This document shows positions 46,312 to 59,345 of a DNA stretch of 64,000 nt, piece after piece. The stretch comes from Hevea brasiliensis (Eukaryota > Streptophyta > Magnoliopsida > Malpighiales > Euphorbiaceae), in NCBI RefSeq assembly GCF_030052815.1, contig NC_079498.1, forward strand, positions 96,667,378 through 96,731,377, given 5' to 3'. The notes below the pieces were generated by a model, which saw only the letters and a program-made list of their open reading frames with translations, did no database searches and was not told where the DNA came from. A program made the position numbers and the translations under genes. Numbering within the stretch: the stretch's first letter is position 1; every line of letters begins with the position of its first letter.

Positions 46312-49300
46312 ATGAAATCTCCGTTAGGTAAGTTTGGATTTAAGCTTCACAAGACCGATGCTAAGGACAAAAGAGACCTTTTACCTTCAGCTCAGTTGGA
46401 TGAGCTCGCTCAAGCTGCCCAGGTACCTTTTTTTTTTGTCTTGATCTTAATCTGCAAGTTTAATACTCTCTCTTTCTCTCTGAACTCAGTGTTCCCTTTA
46501 ATCTCAATTACAAATTCAATTCACAATTCTTCTTCTTCTTTTTTATTTTTTGTTGTCCTTTTGGAACGAATAACTGTAAAGTGAATTTGTGTAGTAATTT
46601 AACTGTGTTTCCGAATCGAAATCTGGCAATAATTTTATGGGTAACAAACCAAAAATTATAAAGGTGGTTTGGGAAGGGGGGGTGGGGATTAATGGAGATT
46701 TAATTAATTTCTGTGAAGAATTGTATATTTGGATCGATGTTATTAAATGTTAAGTTGATTAAGTAGTGGATTACAATTTCGAGCTGAATGCTCTATTATT
46801 ATGTGTAAAAAATTGCTGAATCGTGAAAGAGGATATATATAGCATACTCCAACTAGTTTGGAATCAAGGCTTAGTTGTTTTTGTTGCCTATGGTCTCGTG
46901 AGAGTGTTCGCTCTTGTTTTTCCTTACAATTCCGGGGACATTTAAATGCCAATAAGGAGAGTGAATTAACTCAAGGATTTTATGCAAAAAAAAAAAAAAA
47001 AAAAAAAAACTCAAGGATTTAGTTATCAAGCAAATTCAAGCATTTATGTGGACTCTGTGGATGTTAGAAGCTTTGGGTTGCGATTGATCTAGCATTACAC
47101 TCTTCTACAATCTGGAAAACTATAACATAAAAAGGTTTTGCAACTTTATATAATTTTGGTTTTGTATTCTCCTACTCAATTAATGAAATTTGAGAACTTT
47201 GTGCTAAAAAAATTTGTTTATTTGGCCCGCAATTTGGGCCATTTGGTGAGAATCATTATTTAATACTTTCTTTGATCCTTTCCTTATCACAGGACATGCA
47301 AGACATGAGAAATTGCTATGATAGCCTACTTTCTGCAGCTGCGGCAACGGCAAACAGTGCATACGGTAAATGAACTGTCCCCTTCTCTTTCTTTTATTTT
47401 TTATTTTTTATTTTTTTAAATGTTGTATATTAGATATTAGGCTTTGTTGTTCTCATGTTCAGCTTTTCCTAGTAAGAATTTGGCATGTTCTGGTTTTCAG
47501 TTGTTGTTGTTGTTGTTTTTTTTTTTTTAAGTTTGGTCCGCTTTTTATATTCCTCTTTAGCACCAAAAAGTTGATGGTGGGTTTTCAATCTATACACAAT
47601 ATTACAATTTACAGTTTGTAAAATATTTTAATTAAATATATTGTGACCTTTGCTGCTGCTTCTAACCTTCTGCTTGGGTGGAGGTTTTACAGGGTAATGG
47701 GAGTTTTTTTTTTTTTTTTAAAGGTTTAAAAACATTGAATTTGTGTTTGGGAGAACATGTGGTTTTTTAAAAAGTAAGATTTTTGAAGGTTTTTGAAAAC
47801 CTCCAAAACCTTCCATTTTCTAACTCAACATATCAGTGGGTTGAGAAGATTTTCTCTTCAAAACCTTCAAATAACTTCAAAAATCTTCCCTTCCTCTTAA
47901 AAAACAAAAAAATTATAAAGGTTCAAAAATCATAAAAAAATATACTTTAAAAAACTTTACGCTAATTCCTTCTAAACAGAGTGTAATTCTTCATTTTATA
48001 ATAATATGATACTTAGCCGACCTCAAATTTTTGGGATAAAGGCTTAGTTGAGTTGAGTATAATAACATGATACTATTAATTAGGTTCTTGAATTGAATTT
48101 ATGCTCATACTCATACATGGCCAAAGTGCTCATTATTGATGCATAGTGAAAATATCAAAAAGCATTGATCAGACCGAGGAAACATCCTCCTAGCAAATGC
48201 AAGAGGAGAGGTTTGTATCTCTGATTGCCCCCAAAGCCTGCAGTGTGGGAAGCCTCATGCGCTGGGAAGTTAGGAGCACTCTTTGTAGTAATTTTACAGC
48301 TTGTGCACCTTGAAAAACTACAAATGTAACAGAGAGAACTTTGTGGGATTATTATGTTCATGTATGTTGCCAACTGCAGGTTCTTATATGTTTCAGAGCT
48401 TGTAAATGTTCCAGTTGGTTAATTGTTATCCCTGATATGTGCATTGGTAACTTTAATTTATAACTTTTGCCATTCCACATAATACTTGTCAAACTTCATC
48501 TAATATTTTGATATAAGATTCTCTCATCTTAATACATCTAAAATTTCAGAATTCTCGGAGTCATTGCGGGAAATGGGTTCTTGTCTACTGGAGAAAACTG
48601 CGTTACATGATGATGAAGAAAGTGGTAAGTGAAAGTGTGAAAAAGGATTATCAAATTGCTTTTTGTTCTAGCAATTGTTTAAGATAGATATTGGCATTGT
48701 AGCATGTTCTATCAAATTTAGCCTGGAAGTTTATAATGTTCACAGTTCACCTCATCATTAAAATGCCACACCTCTCAGGTATCAGGGGAACTAGGCTTTA
48801 TAATATACTCATATGTACATATTTGTATTATATGCATGGTTCTACTAAATCACATAGTGTTTTCTTTGGGGGAAGGAAAAAGAGAGTTGTTTATTGCTAT
48901 ATGGATCAGAAGGCCCTTTAAACCTTTCTTATGTTATATACAGATGACTTTGATTTTGAATGAAAAATTTTTTGTGCCTTTCTAGTTTGTTCATGATCAA
49001 ATTTGGGAGCTTAGGTCTGTAAATCTCTGATTCTTTTAGCTTGAGAAGGTTACATCTGATTGCTTTAGGCAGGAGTAGGTTTGGTGTTTAGCTCATAAAA
49101 ATATGTTCTATAATGAATATTTTATGTTTTTGTCTTTCCTTCTCTCCTCCTCCTTCATATGTCAAGACATCTTACCTTTATTTGAACTTTGTATATTTTG
49201 GTTTGAAATTAAGGCTTATTTTAGTTGAATATCATCTTTATATTTTTCTTTCAGTGCTCAAAGAGTTTGCTTGATTTTATTGTTGTAATAGGGGCTGTTG

Positions 49301-50607
49301 AAATTAATATATACTGTTAACTGTTGACCCATTAAGTACATAGAGATGCACCCTAATTTGTTTTATTAGTTATTTCCCTTCTATATGAGAACATGTGTTT
49401 TGAGAATTAATGAACATGCTATTCAAACTTCATAATTTTTAAAGGCACAAGGTGCAAAGGTGTCCTGTACCCTAGGCTGCAAAGTGAGAGAGGTGAAGTG
49501 CAAAAGAAATAAAATAAATAAGACAACTAATCCTGTATAAGACAACTACTTATATTAATAACATAAAAAAATTTAGAATTCTAGCACTAACTTTTTTGAA
49601 TCCCAAATGGAAATAAAACTAATAATGTTAAAAAGTTTTGAACCATATTCCTACATTCCTACTAGATAGCAATAATCCCATGAAACAACTTTATGTAGAA
49701 CCAGGAAGAACAAATATCAAGAGAAACAAATTCTCAAAGATCAAGAGTAACAAATTCTCAAGTATAAAAAGAAACAAATTCTCAAAATTTCTTGAATGAA
49801 AATGAAAGCAAAAAGAAACAAGAGCATTAAAGGAATTCTTGAATGAAAATGAAAGGAAAAAGAAACAAGAGCATTAAAGGAAAAAAGAAACAAGAAAAAC
49901 ATCCAGAAAATGGATAGTATTTTAGAGTCATCTGGAAAAGGAAAAAAAAATGAGAAAAGAAAGGAAAAAAAGGTGTGAGGAGTGATAGAATTGAATAAAA
50001 TATAAAGAGGGAAAAGTCATCTCATGGCAACTAGATCTCGAGATTTAGTCAATCTCATTCCAAAATCTGAGCAGTTTCAGTCTCATGTTAACAAACATAA
50101 TCTTAGCCTATTTCTTTGTATTGAGCTATATTCTTGTGTACATTCCTTACATATGTATAACTTTGTGTGTTTGTATAGAAATCATTCTTTAATAAAATAA
50201 CAGAGATAGAAAACAAATATTTCTCTTAAAAAATTCTTAGAGGCAATAGAGATAGAATGAAGGAAAGGGATCTTAGACAGTCGTATTTTGTATTGAGTTA
50301 GTGGAGTAGAATAGATTCAGAAAAATAGAAAATAAAGGACCATGAGAGCTGGAAAAAAGAAGAAGAAAATTGGAGTAAAAAACAATAGCAAAGAAGGATG
50401 ATGGGGAGAGGGAGAAACCTGATTGCGAGCTATAGAAAAACCCAAGCAGTAGTATTTTCTTCCCCTTTGTGTAGGAAGGTTGTTTATTCCAAACCAATGT
50501 TGGTTTCTTTCTTTTTGTTGTTTTGGTTTGACTTGGTCAGTTGATCTACATGACAATGGTAAGGCCACTTGCATAGTTGAATTAAAAGTGGAGTCTTCTT
50601 CTTCTTC

Positions 50608-50639
<32 letters not shown>

Positions 50640-53600
50640 GCTGCAGAAAAATATATAGCAAAGGTGTGTGCCTCACTAAGGTCACCTGCCTCTCAGTGAT
50701 TGAGGTACCAGGGGCTTTAACAACTGTATTAAACTTCAAAATATATTTTGGACCTAGAATTCAATTTAGCCTAGTAAAGAAAGGTAGGCACCCACTTTGA
50801 GAATTCGAATTAAATTATATGCTTATGGCATACCCCTAAAAAAATGAGATATGTCAATGAGGAGTTGACATATTCACAGATTGGTTTTTCCCCTTTACTT
50901 AATTTCTATATGGGCAAATATTCATTCCAATTTCTTGAATATAATAATCAGTTTTATTTTGAGAAGTTCTGTTAAAAGTGAGGAACAAATTTCACAAGAT
51001 TGCGGGAAATGGAGAATTTGAACAAGGAGAATTCACTTGAATTGATATTGCAAATTCAGTTACAACCCTTCTTCTGCAATTACGTTAATTCTTCTTACTG
51101 CCAAACCAAAATACAACTCACAAACATAAAAGAAAAGAAAAGAAATAACCCAGAAGATAAGTTCTCCCAAGCAAGAAACACAGAGCTTGCCCCAGCAGTA
51201 CTGCCAAAATAATTCTTTAGTAAATTCTTCACTGTCACCCTTCTCAGATTCTTCCTATTTCAATCTTTCCAACCTCAGCTCCCATTCTGTTAGTTTCTCC
51301 ACTCCAGGTGTACTCTGTGAGATTCACTCCAACAGAATTTGGCATCTATTTCCACCAAGTATGACAGCAGATGAATTGGCTACAGAATCTTCTGATCTCT
51401 CTTTTTGTTCCTTCTGTAGTATACCTGAGGCTGACCTTCTCCTTCACCAACATTTTTTGGGCTTTTAGCTGAATTCATAACAATGTGTGGAAAATTGTAC
51501 TGAAGTAGCCCTAACATTATGCAGAATAACGTGTGTGTTTGTGTTGTTTTGGGTAGAGGGTTCAGCGATTGGATTTTTCTTTTCTTTAGGGCGGGGTGGG
51601 GAGGTGGGTTGCACCCGTCTTCTTGTTTCGTTTGAGAACAAGCATATTATCACTAGTATATTATTAATATGATTTATGGACTATGTATGAATTGCCACGA
51701 TTGTCCATGATTATCTGCAGGCAGAGTTTTGTTGATGTTGGGAAAAGTGCAGTTTGAACTTCAAAAACTTGTTGATAGCTATGTGAGTGCTAGCTGTTTC
51801 ATTGTAATTGTACGATGCTTTTTGAGATAATTATGGACTAATACCTTCAATTGATCCTGGTTCTAACTTAGTGTTGTTGGTAATTCAGAGGTCTCATATA
51901 TTTTTGACAATTACAAATCCATCAGAGTCTCTTCTCAATGAACTTCGGACAGTTGAGGTTTGTTACTCTGATTCTCCCATTGTTTATTATCTTAAAGAAG
52001 TTTCTTTTACATATTTCCTTTACTTGACTGTTGGTTAAGTGTTTTTTGTTTCTATGTTTTTCATTCTGTAGTTGTTGCAATTTGCCATAACCCTCTAAAA
52101 TGGTTATAAGTGGACATTGATTTAGTCAAGGAAGACTAGGTTTAGGAATTATTTTGATTGAATTTTTCATTATAAAATGATGAAGTCTAGGTTTCTATTA
52201 TTTAGGAAACTTAATTATTTTGGAATATTTAAAGAGTTCTATTAGGTTTAGTATTTTCCTAGTTAGAGTTGGTTTTATATTCGTAGTTAGGTTGATTTAG
52301 TATTTTCTTTTTTGGGGATTTCTAATCCTAACAGCAGTAGGATTAATATTATACTATCAATACATATGTGATCTAGGTATTTTATGAGAGAGCTTATTAT
52401 TACTGACATTGATTTTGAGAATTAATAGAAATTTTAAGTTGTTTCTCACCCCCTTTTAGTGTTCTTCGTGGTTCTAAATCAAATATGTTCCTAACTTCTT
52501 GTGCCAATTGCCATTGTTTATGCCTTAAGAGAATATTAGAAATGTCCTGCCCTTGATTGGAATCAAGGAAATCACTTTGAAATTCAATCATGAGCAGTAG
52601 TTGCCACATGAGAAACACTAGGGTATTCCTACTTTTTCCCCTGATCTGTAAGAGGGAAAAAAATGTGCAAAAGTTATCTTTTTATTGTGTTCTCTCCTCC
52701 TTGCAAAAGTTCTGTTTACAATTGATCGAGTTCTCTTGTTCTTGGTTGGCCTTTTCAATTTTACATTAATCAGAACATATGGCAAGTCTCTGTGTGTAGT
52801 GCCCAAAATGACGTTTTTGAAGGGTGAGCCATGGTATGCTGGCAAAGTTTCTCCATGAGTCAAATTCAAGAGTTTAAACTATGGTAACAACCTCTCTGCA
52901 ATGCAAAGAGGAGAAGGCTATGTGTACTGTAACATCCTTTTTGCTATGGTGCTTCTGCATCCTTGCAATAATCTTGATAGTAGGTGATGTTAATAACTCA
53001 TTTTTGTAATAAGCTTGAAAATCTAGGTTTCCGGAAACCATTTTTCATCAAGTCCTTGATGTGCATTTATTGTACCTGAAAAACCCGGTTTGCAAAAAAA
53101 GTGTAAATTGCAAGCACTTGAAAGATTGTTCTGAATCTTTTTATTTTCAACTTTTATTTATATCATATTTCATCTTATACTAATAGTTTACATTAGGTTC
53201 TGTTTGGCACCGTTGCTGCAGCTACTATGGAAAAAAAACACACTAAAAGATTTTGGTTGAAGAAATTAAAAGTTAATCTCAAGGTGTTTTTGGCATGTTT
53301 TGGCCTTATTCTAAAACAGCCCAAAAGTAAATTTAAACTGCTTTCTGGAAAAGAACATCTAAGTGCTTTTCTAAAAACCAGTTTCAAAAGCTATCGCTGA
53401 AGGCCCTTGTTAGCCTGGCAACAGTCAATATTGAGGTGTGGTACATGTCGATATGTTAAGACATTGAATTTTGAGTAAAATCCCTACTGAGTATGATATC
53501 AGTTTTAAAGGTTTGATTATGAAAGACTTCCCCTTCTCTCTTCATGCAGAGGTAGCAATTGCTTCCTTGCCCGAGGAGGTTTTATATAACCTTTGTATCA

Positions 53601-54571
53601 TCTAGATTGATAGATAGAATATATTGGTATCAAATCATTTTGCTATGGATTTTACTCAATACGCTCCTCTTGCTCCCTGGTGCAGGATATGAAGCGACAA
53701 TGCGATGAAAAAAGGTTTGTCCTTTTCTATTGAATTCTGATTTTATTTGATGAAAGTAACTTTCTTCTGAATCTTGTATGTGATGTTCAGAAATGTCTAT
53801 GAATATATGGCGGCACAACAGAAAGAAAAAGGAAAGTCAAAGAGTGGGAAAGGTGAAAGCTTTACTTTGCAGCAATTGCAAACAGCTCATGATGAATATA
53901 ATGAAGATGCAACCCTGTGTGTTTTCCGGTTGAAATCTCTGAAACAAGGACAGTCTCGAAGTCTTCTAACACAGGCAGCTCGTCACCATGCAGCTCAGGT
54001 TTTCTTTATATTCATTGAGGGTATTTAAAAGTCAAGTTCTTTTATTCTTCTCATAACATGGATGATGATATACTCTTATTTCTGCTTTAAATGCAGTTGA
54101 ATTTCTTTCGGAAGGGACTTAAATCACTAGAGGCCGTTGACCAGCTCGTAAAAATTGTTACAGACCAACAACATATTGATTATCAATTCTGTGGACCTGA
54201 AGATGATGGTAGGGAAGATGATGAGAATGGAGATGATACAAATGACGGGAGGGAACTGAGTTTTGACTACAGAACAAATAAGCAAGGGCTTGATGTTTTT
54301 TCTGCATCAAGGAATTCAATGGAGGTAAGGATGTAATATTAATTGGAAACATTTTAGGTTTTGAGATGATTTGTATGCCTAGTTTATCGTCTTTTACTGT
54401 GTTTAATTTCCTGATTTATTGCTTTGTGATTGACACATTGATCCTGTTTTGTCTTGAAAAGTTGTGAATGCCTTATCAGTAGGTTTCTGTCATCCATTTC
54501 TTCTTCTTATTATTTTTTTTTGTGACTTTCTTCTTTATGTAATAACTTTCTTCTTTGCGTAATAAATGATT

Positions 54572-54615
<44 letters not shown>

Positions 54616-57504
54616 ATTAAGTAATAAATGATTTACATTATTACTATTGGAAATTAGGAAGAGTATTATGGTAAGAGTTTATCAAAGTATCATTATTATT
54701 GTTGTTGTACTATTATTCTTATAAATGAATTTTCTTATATAAAATTATAATATTTTGAGATTGAGTAGTTGTGTGGAGTATACATTACTATCTTGTAAAA
54801 TTCCTGTTGGATAGCTTATAGTTTAGGCAGTTTGGTGGTTCACTTGAAGCAAAATGGGGAGTACAATTACCCTGGTCTTAAAGATGTGAATGGTTATGGA
54901 GCTCATCCATTTGGATAATGAAAGTATTGACTTATTTTATAGAAGGGTACACACTTGTCATAACGTTAATGAACTTCCTTTCTAGAAAAGTATGAAGCGT
55001 GGATTTTATTGACTTATTTTATGGAAGGGTACATGCTTATCATAATGTTAATGAACTTCCTTTCTAGAAAAGTATGAAGCGTGGATTTCTTGTTTAAAGG
55101 AGGGACTGTTCTTATAATGGGAATGGAAGCACATTGTACAAAAGAATTGAAATCTTTCTTAAAGAGTATGCCTGTCAATAATGGATGAATTAAACTTGAA
55201 GACCCAAATCTTCCTATTTAAAGGAGTCATAATTAGTAATGAGGCATTGTTGGATATTTTGCTTTGTTTCTTACTTTTTATTAACTTATTTTTGTGCTGA
55301 AATGCTTGCCTATTAACCAGGTGGAATATGTTGACATGCCATTTCCTCAAGCTTCAGTGACAGAAAGTACAGAGGTACAATTTTGCTTTCCTTTTGGTTA
55401 ATATTTTTTTGTACCTAGTGACTTTACCTGGATCAATTATCCTTCTAAATCAATGGGCAATGCATATCATTAACTTCACTGATAATTCCCAACTCTTGTG
55501 GAAGAAAACCTTTAGATTGTTTGGCCCACTTTTCAAACTGCTTGGGGTAGAATTTCACTAATGATCATTGTAAATATGTTAATGATCATTTTGCTTTTAA
55601 TTTGTTGGGTTTGACTATTCCATGCTATGAGGTCAGAGGTGTAAGCTATTAAGCAACTAAAATTGTGCATCTCCATGCAGTTAAACCCATCAAAAAAACT
55701 ATGGTGTTTCAATATCTAACTTAGAGAACCTCGACCAGGAAGCCATTCTGAACCGATATTTCCTGAAAGAAAACCTGATCCAGTTGAAAGAATAAAACAA
55801 ATTCAATCATCTGTGGGAAAGTCTAACACGTATGTGCTGCCTACACCTATTGATGCTAAGGGTGTAGTCTCTTCAAGAACAAGTGGTTCAGTTGCCCACA
55901 CAAGGCCAACTGACCTCAGTGGACGCACCCATAATTTGTGGCATTCATCCCCACTGGAACAGAAGAAGCATGAAAAAGATCCTGGTGACAGTCATCTGTC
56001 AGAGTTCACCGTCTTTAAAGCACGATCGGCACACAAAGAGAGCAACAGTAACAATGCCTCCAACCAGTTACCCCCTCCTTTAGTGGAAGGAACTTCACTT
56101 CCACAGCTTGATACATATAATGCATCCGATAACAAAAAAATTAAATGGCAATCTTTCTCTGGTCCAATAACTAGTAAGCCATGGTCTACAAAGCCTGCTT
56201 TATCTGCCAGTGGCCCCATCTCCTCTAACGAACTTCCCAAACAAGTTTCTGGAGTGCTTCCACGTGTAATAATTCCTCAGACTACATCTCCAAAGGTGTC
56301 CCCAACTGCTTCACCTCCCCTTGCATCTTCACCCAGAATAAGTGAGCTTCATGAGCTTCCTAGACCACCAGGGAATTTAGCCTCAAAACCAGCAAAATCA
56401 TCCATAATAGTTGGTCACTCTGCTCCATTGGTCAGAAATCTGGAGCATTCTGGAGCAAGCAAGATTCCTTCTACAATGACAAATTATGCGTCACCTTTGC
56501 CAATTCCACCTTTTGTTGTTCCTCGAAGTTTCTCAATTCCTTCCAGCAGCCAGAGAGCAATGACAATACATGTTTCTAAATCTGTGGAGTCTCTGCATGT
56601 CCCAGAAAAGGCTGAAGAAGTTGATGATTATCCACCATTGACACAATCCATAGCAAACATCAAACAAGCATCTGCCACGCCTGAATTGGTACCTCATTCT
56701 GGTCAAATTAGAGGTAACTGGATATCATATTATTGGCTTTTTCTAAAATCAAAACTCTCTCTTTGGACAACTAAAATTTAAGCTGGCCTCTTTATTGATG
56801 TCTTGACTTTACATTTCTGTTGAGAATTGCATATGCATCACTTAATTTAAAATATTAATATGTTGAGAGAAAATAAAGAAATGAAAAGATTATTCAGAAA
56901 AGATTGATTTCCATCTTGAATTATATATATATTCTACATGTTCAACTGCCCTAATCTAAAAGCTTTGTTACATGAACTGATGCTTGAAAAGGTCCATTTA
57001 TGTTAACATGCTCAAGGTCCTCTTGGACCACCACTTGCAAATAGCATTGACTTAGTTGGGGCTGCCCTCAAATGGCTTGTTAGTTCCAGGGCACTCTGTT
57101 TGAACCATGGAGCTCTGATCTGTGATGCCTATTTCGTCTTCTGTTGTCTATTATAGATAGCACCCACTTGGCCATTAATGTTGTACTAGCTATAGCATGC
57201 ATATTTAGGCTGTTCCCATGTGATGATAATGGAAATTGTTTCCAGAATTAGCCCTTTTATAGGGATGGACGGGTGGATTTTGTGTCTGAAAATTTTCTGA
57301 ATTAGTTTGTAACTCATTTTTCTCAACGAAGGAACTGTATGTGAGATTGACTTGGAGCCTGTATGATACGTTAGACAAACAAGGCAAAGCATTGTTTATA
57401 GCTGTGCATTTAATGTGCTTATCCTGCTTGATTATTAATCTGTGATAATGATCAAATTTTGGTTCTGATTGCGAACATTTTCATTGAATGCAGGTGGGAG
57501 CTGA
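46312..57504 (+). CDS. BAR-domain/hydroxyproline-rich protein of the At2g33490/At3g26910 type, with in-frame stop
   Basis: Eleven exons are inferred: 46312-46422, 47293-47365, 48550-48624, 51721-51782, 51889-51957, 53686-53714, 53791-53998, 54097-54324, 55321-55374, 55681-56713 and 57494-57504, 651 codons including the stop. Exons 1-8 encode an alpha-helical region with family motifs: LPSAQLDELAQAAQ, DMQDMRNCYDSLLSAAAATA, GRVLLMLGKVQFELQKLVD and DEYNEDATLCVFRLKSLKQG. This is a BAR/AH-like membrane-binding dimer fold. The C-terminus is Ser/Pro-rich with ELHELPRPPGNLASKP and PLPIPPFVVPRSFSIPSS. Exon 10 has a TAA at 55717-55719 in the frame that is open both before and after it. A run of seven A's lies just upstream, and two compensating one-base shifts around it would restore a sensible reading. 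If real, the product stops after 315 residues and keeps the helical region only. The role is probably membrane trafficking or shaping. Confidence 0.85.
46968..47020 (+). mobile_element. minimal poly(A) retro-insertion with target-site duplication
   Basis: AACTCAAGGATTT occurs at 46968-46980 and again at 47008-47020. Between the copies lie only TATGC and 24 A's. This is the signature of LINE-type target-primed insertion of an almost completely 5'-truncated, polyadenylated RNA, in intron 1 of the BAR gene. Confidence 0.75.
48014..48060 (+). mobile_element. SINE 3'-end fragment
   Basis: TTAGCCGACCTCAAATTTTT, then GGGATAAAGGCTTAGTTGAG and a TTGAG repeat, resembles the 3' tail of plant Au/TS-type SINEs. 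No tRNA-like head was recognised upstream. It lies in intron 2 of the BAR gene. Confidence 0.45.
48625..51720 (+). other. long intron 3 of the BAR gene
   Basis: About 3.1 kb with no coding signal. It includes an imperfect local duplication near 49790-49900 (shared AAGAAACAAGAGCATTAAAG), AG-rich DNA to 50400, and a (TTC)n plus poly-T run at about 50592-50638. Confidence 0.6.
50592..50638. repeat. (TTC)n and poly-T tract
   Basis: Several CTT units run into about 27 T's. Confidence 0.9.
54573..54614. repeat. (CT)n microsatellite in intron 8
   Basis: About 20 CT units. Confidence 0.96.
54925..55088. repeat. 82-bp tandem duplication in intron 8
   Basis: Copies start at 54925 and 55007 with TATTGACTTATTTTAT and share AATGAACTTCCTTTCTAGAA. 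They differ at only a few positions, so the event is fairly recent. Confidence 0.93.
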
Positions 57505-59345
57505 GATAATGAACGTTACATGAATCTCTGATTTTTTTTTTTTCCAAGATTGCCTGATGCAATTTTTTTTTTTTTTCCTTTTGGGTCTCGTCATGTTCAA
57601 GCTAGGTACTGTAAATAATATGTTAAATGCATTGCTTTGTTTCTCATCCCAAATTTTGTTCATTGTGTGATTGAATATGATGAGAACTAAGCTCACATAA
57701 TTGTGCATTATTACACATCATGTATATCATCGATTAAGAAATTTTGTTCTTAGTACTACTTAATTAAAATTTCCCACTAGAAATGATTAATCTAGTGAGG
57801 ATTTTTTGTTACTTGCACTGCTATAATCACCAGAAATAAAATGTCTTTCACATCTCTATGAAACAGTATGTTTGACCGGTGTAAAGATTTTGCCAGCAAT
57901 GGCTGGGATAACCTAATTCGCCCCGTCAGTCAGAGCTCCAAATCTTAATGCAAATTATGGGATTATAAAAAATTCATTTGAAATGATAATGAATTACACA
58001 TGCAGACAGCATCTGAAAAAATACTTGTTAATAGGGGTGTGTAATTTTGGTTCTAGTTTGGGGTTTACTTAGGATATGAAAATGAACTGTACTTTAGGTA
58101 TTGTTTTGATTCTTAGATATTTCGATCTACTTAGAGGATCTGAAAACGAATTGAACTTACGGTATTGTTTTGATTCTTAGAATTTTCAATTCTGGTTTGA
58201 TTTTATTAGATTCTTATACTTAATTTTGCTTCAGTTTGATTTGATTATCTAGAAAAACACTTGTATAAATTCAATTTTTCAGTTACAGTTTCAATTTAAT
58301 TTTTAGTAGAGTTGGATTTGATACGTATCCGATTGACTCGGTTTGGAGCTGCGCATGCTCCTGTAAGTTTTGGGAATGTGAAGTTTACTCCAAAACTTCT
58401 ACAATGTTTGGTAGCTGAGAAATTGATGGAATTTTCCTTCTACGAAAGTAACTAAACCAACGACATGTTGCTTATTAAATGCCATCGGTTCTTATTTGGT
58501 ATCTTCATTCATTTTCAGATGCTATGAACTCTGAATTTGCAACAGGATCTCAACAGAATTATATGTGAAGTGAACTTTGGTCTTTTAAATTGGTCATAGG
58601 TGGAGGTTGAGCTTCAGAAAAATCCCCAAAGTTTTAATATTGCTGAAAACCCTAATGGATGTTTCCAAGGACATGCAAAAAATTTAACAATTGGGGTCTG
58701 TTTGGCATGAAAATATTAATTAATATAGTTATAATAATTTAATATTATGTTAATAAAGGATTAAATTTAATTATTATTAACAATTAACAAGTCATAGTAA
58801 TAACATATCATATATAAAAAAATTATGTAAAAAATTAAATTACAATATTTATATATAATGAATATAAGTAACGTGTACAAGCATGTTTAATATATATGTT
58901 GGAATTCTATATATTAGGGTCTAAAAAAGATTAAATAAGTCACTCTACTTTCAGTCAATTTTGGGTTGAATAAGTACAATTTTTTTTTTGTCTAAATAGA
59001 TTATTTTTAGAAAAAAATATTATTTTTTATTTTTTTAATAATAAAATATTAAAATTAATAATTTTAATATTAAATATTTTTCATTTATCAAATTTTTTCT
59101 AATTTTTTTAATTTTTTTTAAAAATAATAAAGTAAAAATTTTCACATAAAATTTAACTTTGAACTTATATGATTACCAATTAAAAATATATTTATATATT
59201 TATTTTAATGAGAGTCAGACATCTAAAAGTCATATGGAAGGGCTAAGCCCATTTTCGAAAAAAGCCCAAATTCTATCTAAATGGGCTACAGAGTATGAAA
59301 ATATCATTCCTTACAGAAGTCAGGAACTGGGCAACTAACCCGTCG
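57505..59345. other. spacer between the BAR/HRGP gene and SKL1
   Basis: The first part is the 3' untranslated region and flank of the BAR gene (T-tracts near 57532 and 57562). From 58030 to about 58340 there is repeat-like sequence opening AATAGGGGTGTGTAATTTTG, with GGTATTGTTTTGATTCTTAG twice (58098 and 58161), probably a decayed hAT-type MITE. Then comes AT-rich DNA and the SKL1 promoter. Confidence 0.45.
59246..59287. promoter_or_regulatory. three site II (TGGGCT/AGCCCA) elements upstream of SKL1
   Basis: AGCCCA at 59246-59251 and 59263-59268 and TGGGCT at 59282-59287 lie within 100 bases of the start codon. Such site II motifs bind TCP factors and are common before plant genes for organelle and growth functions. 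Confidence 0.55.
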
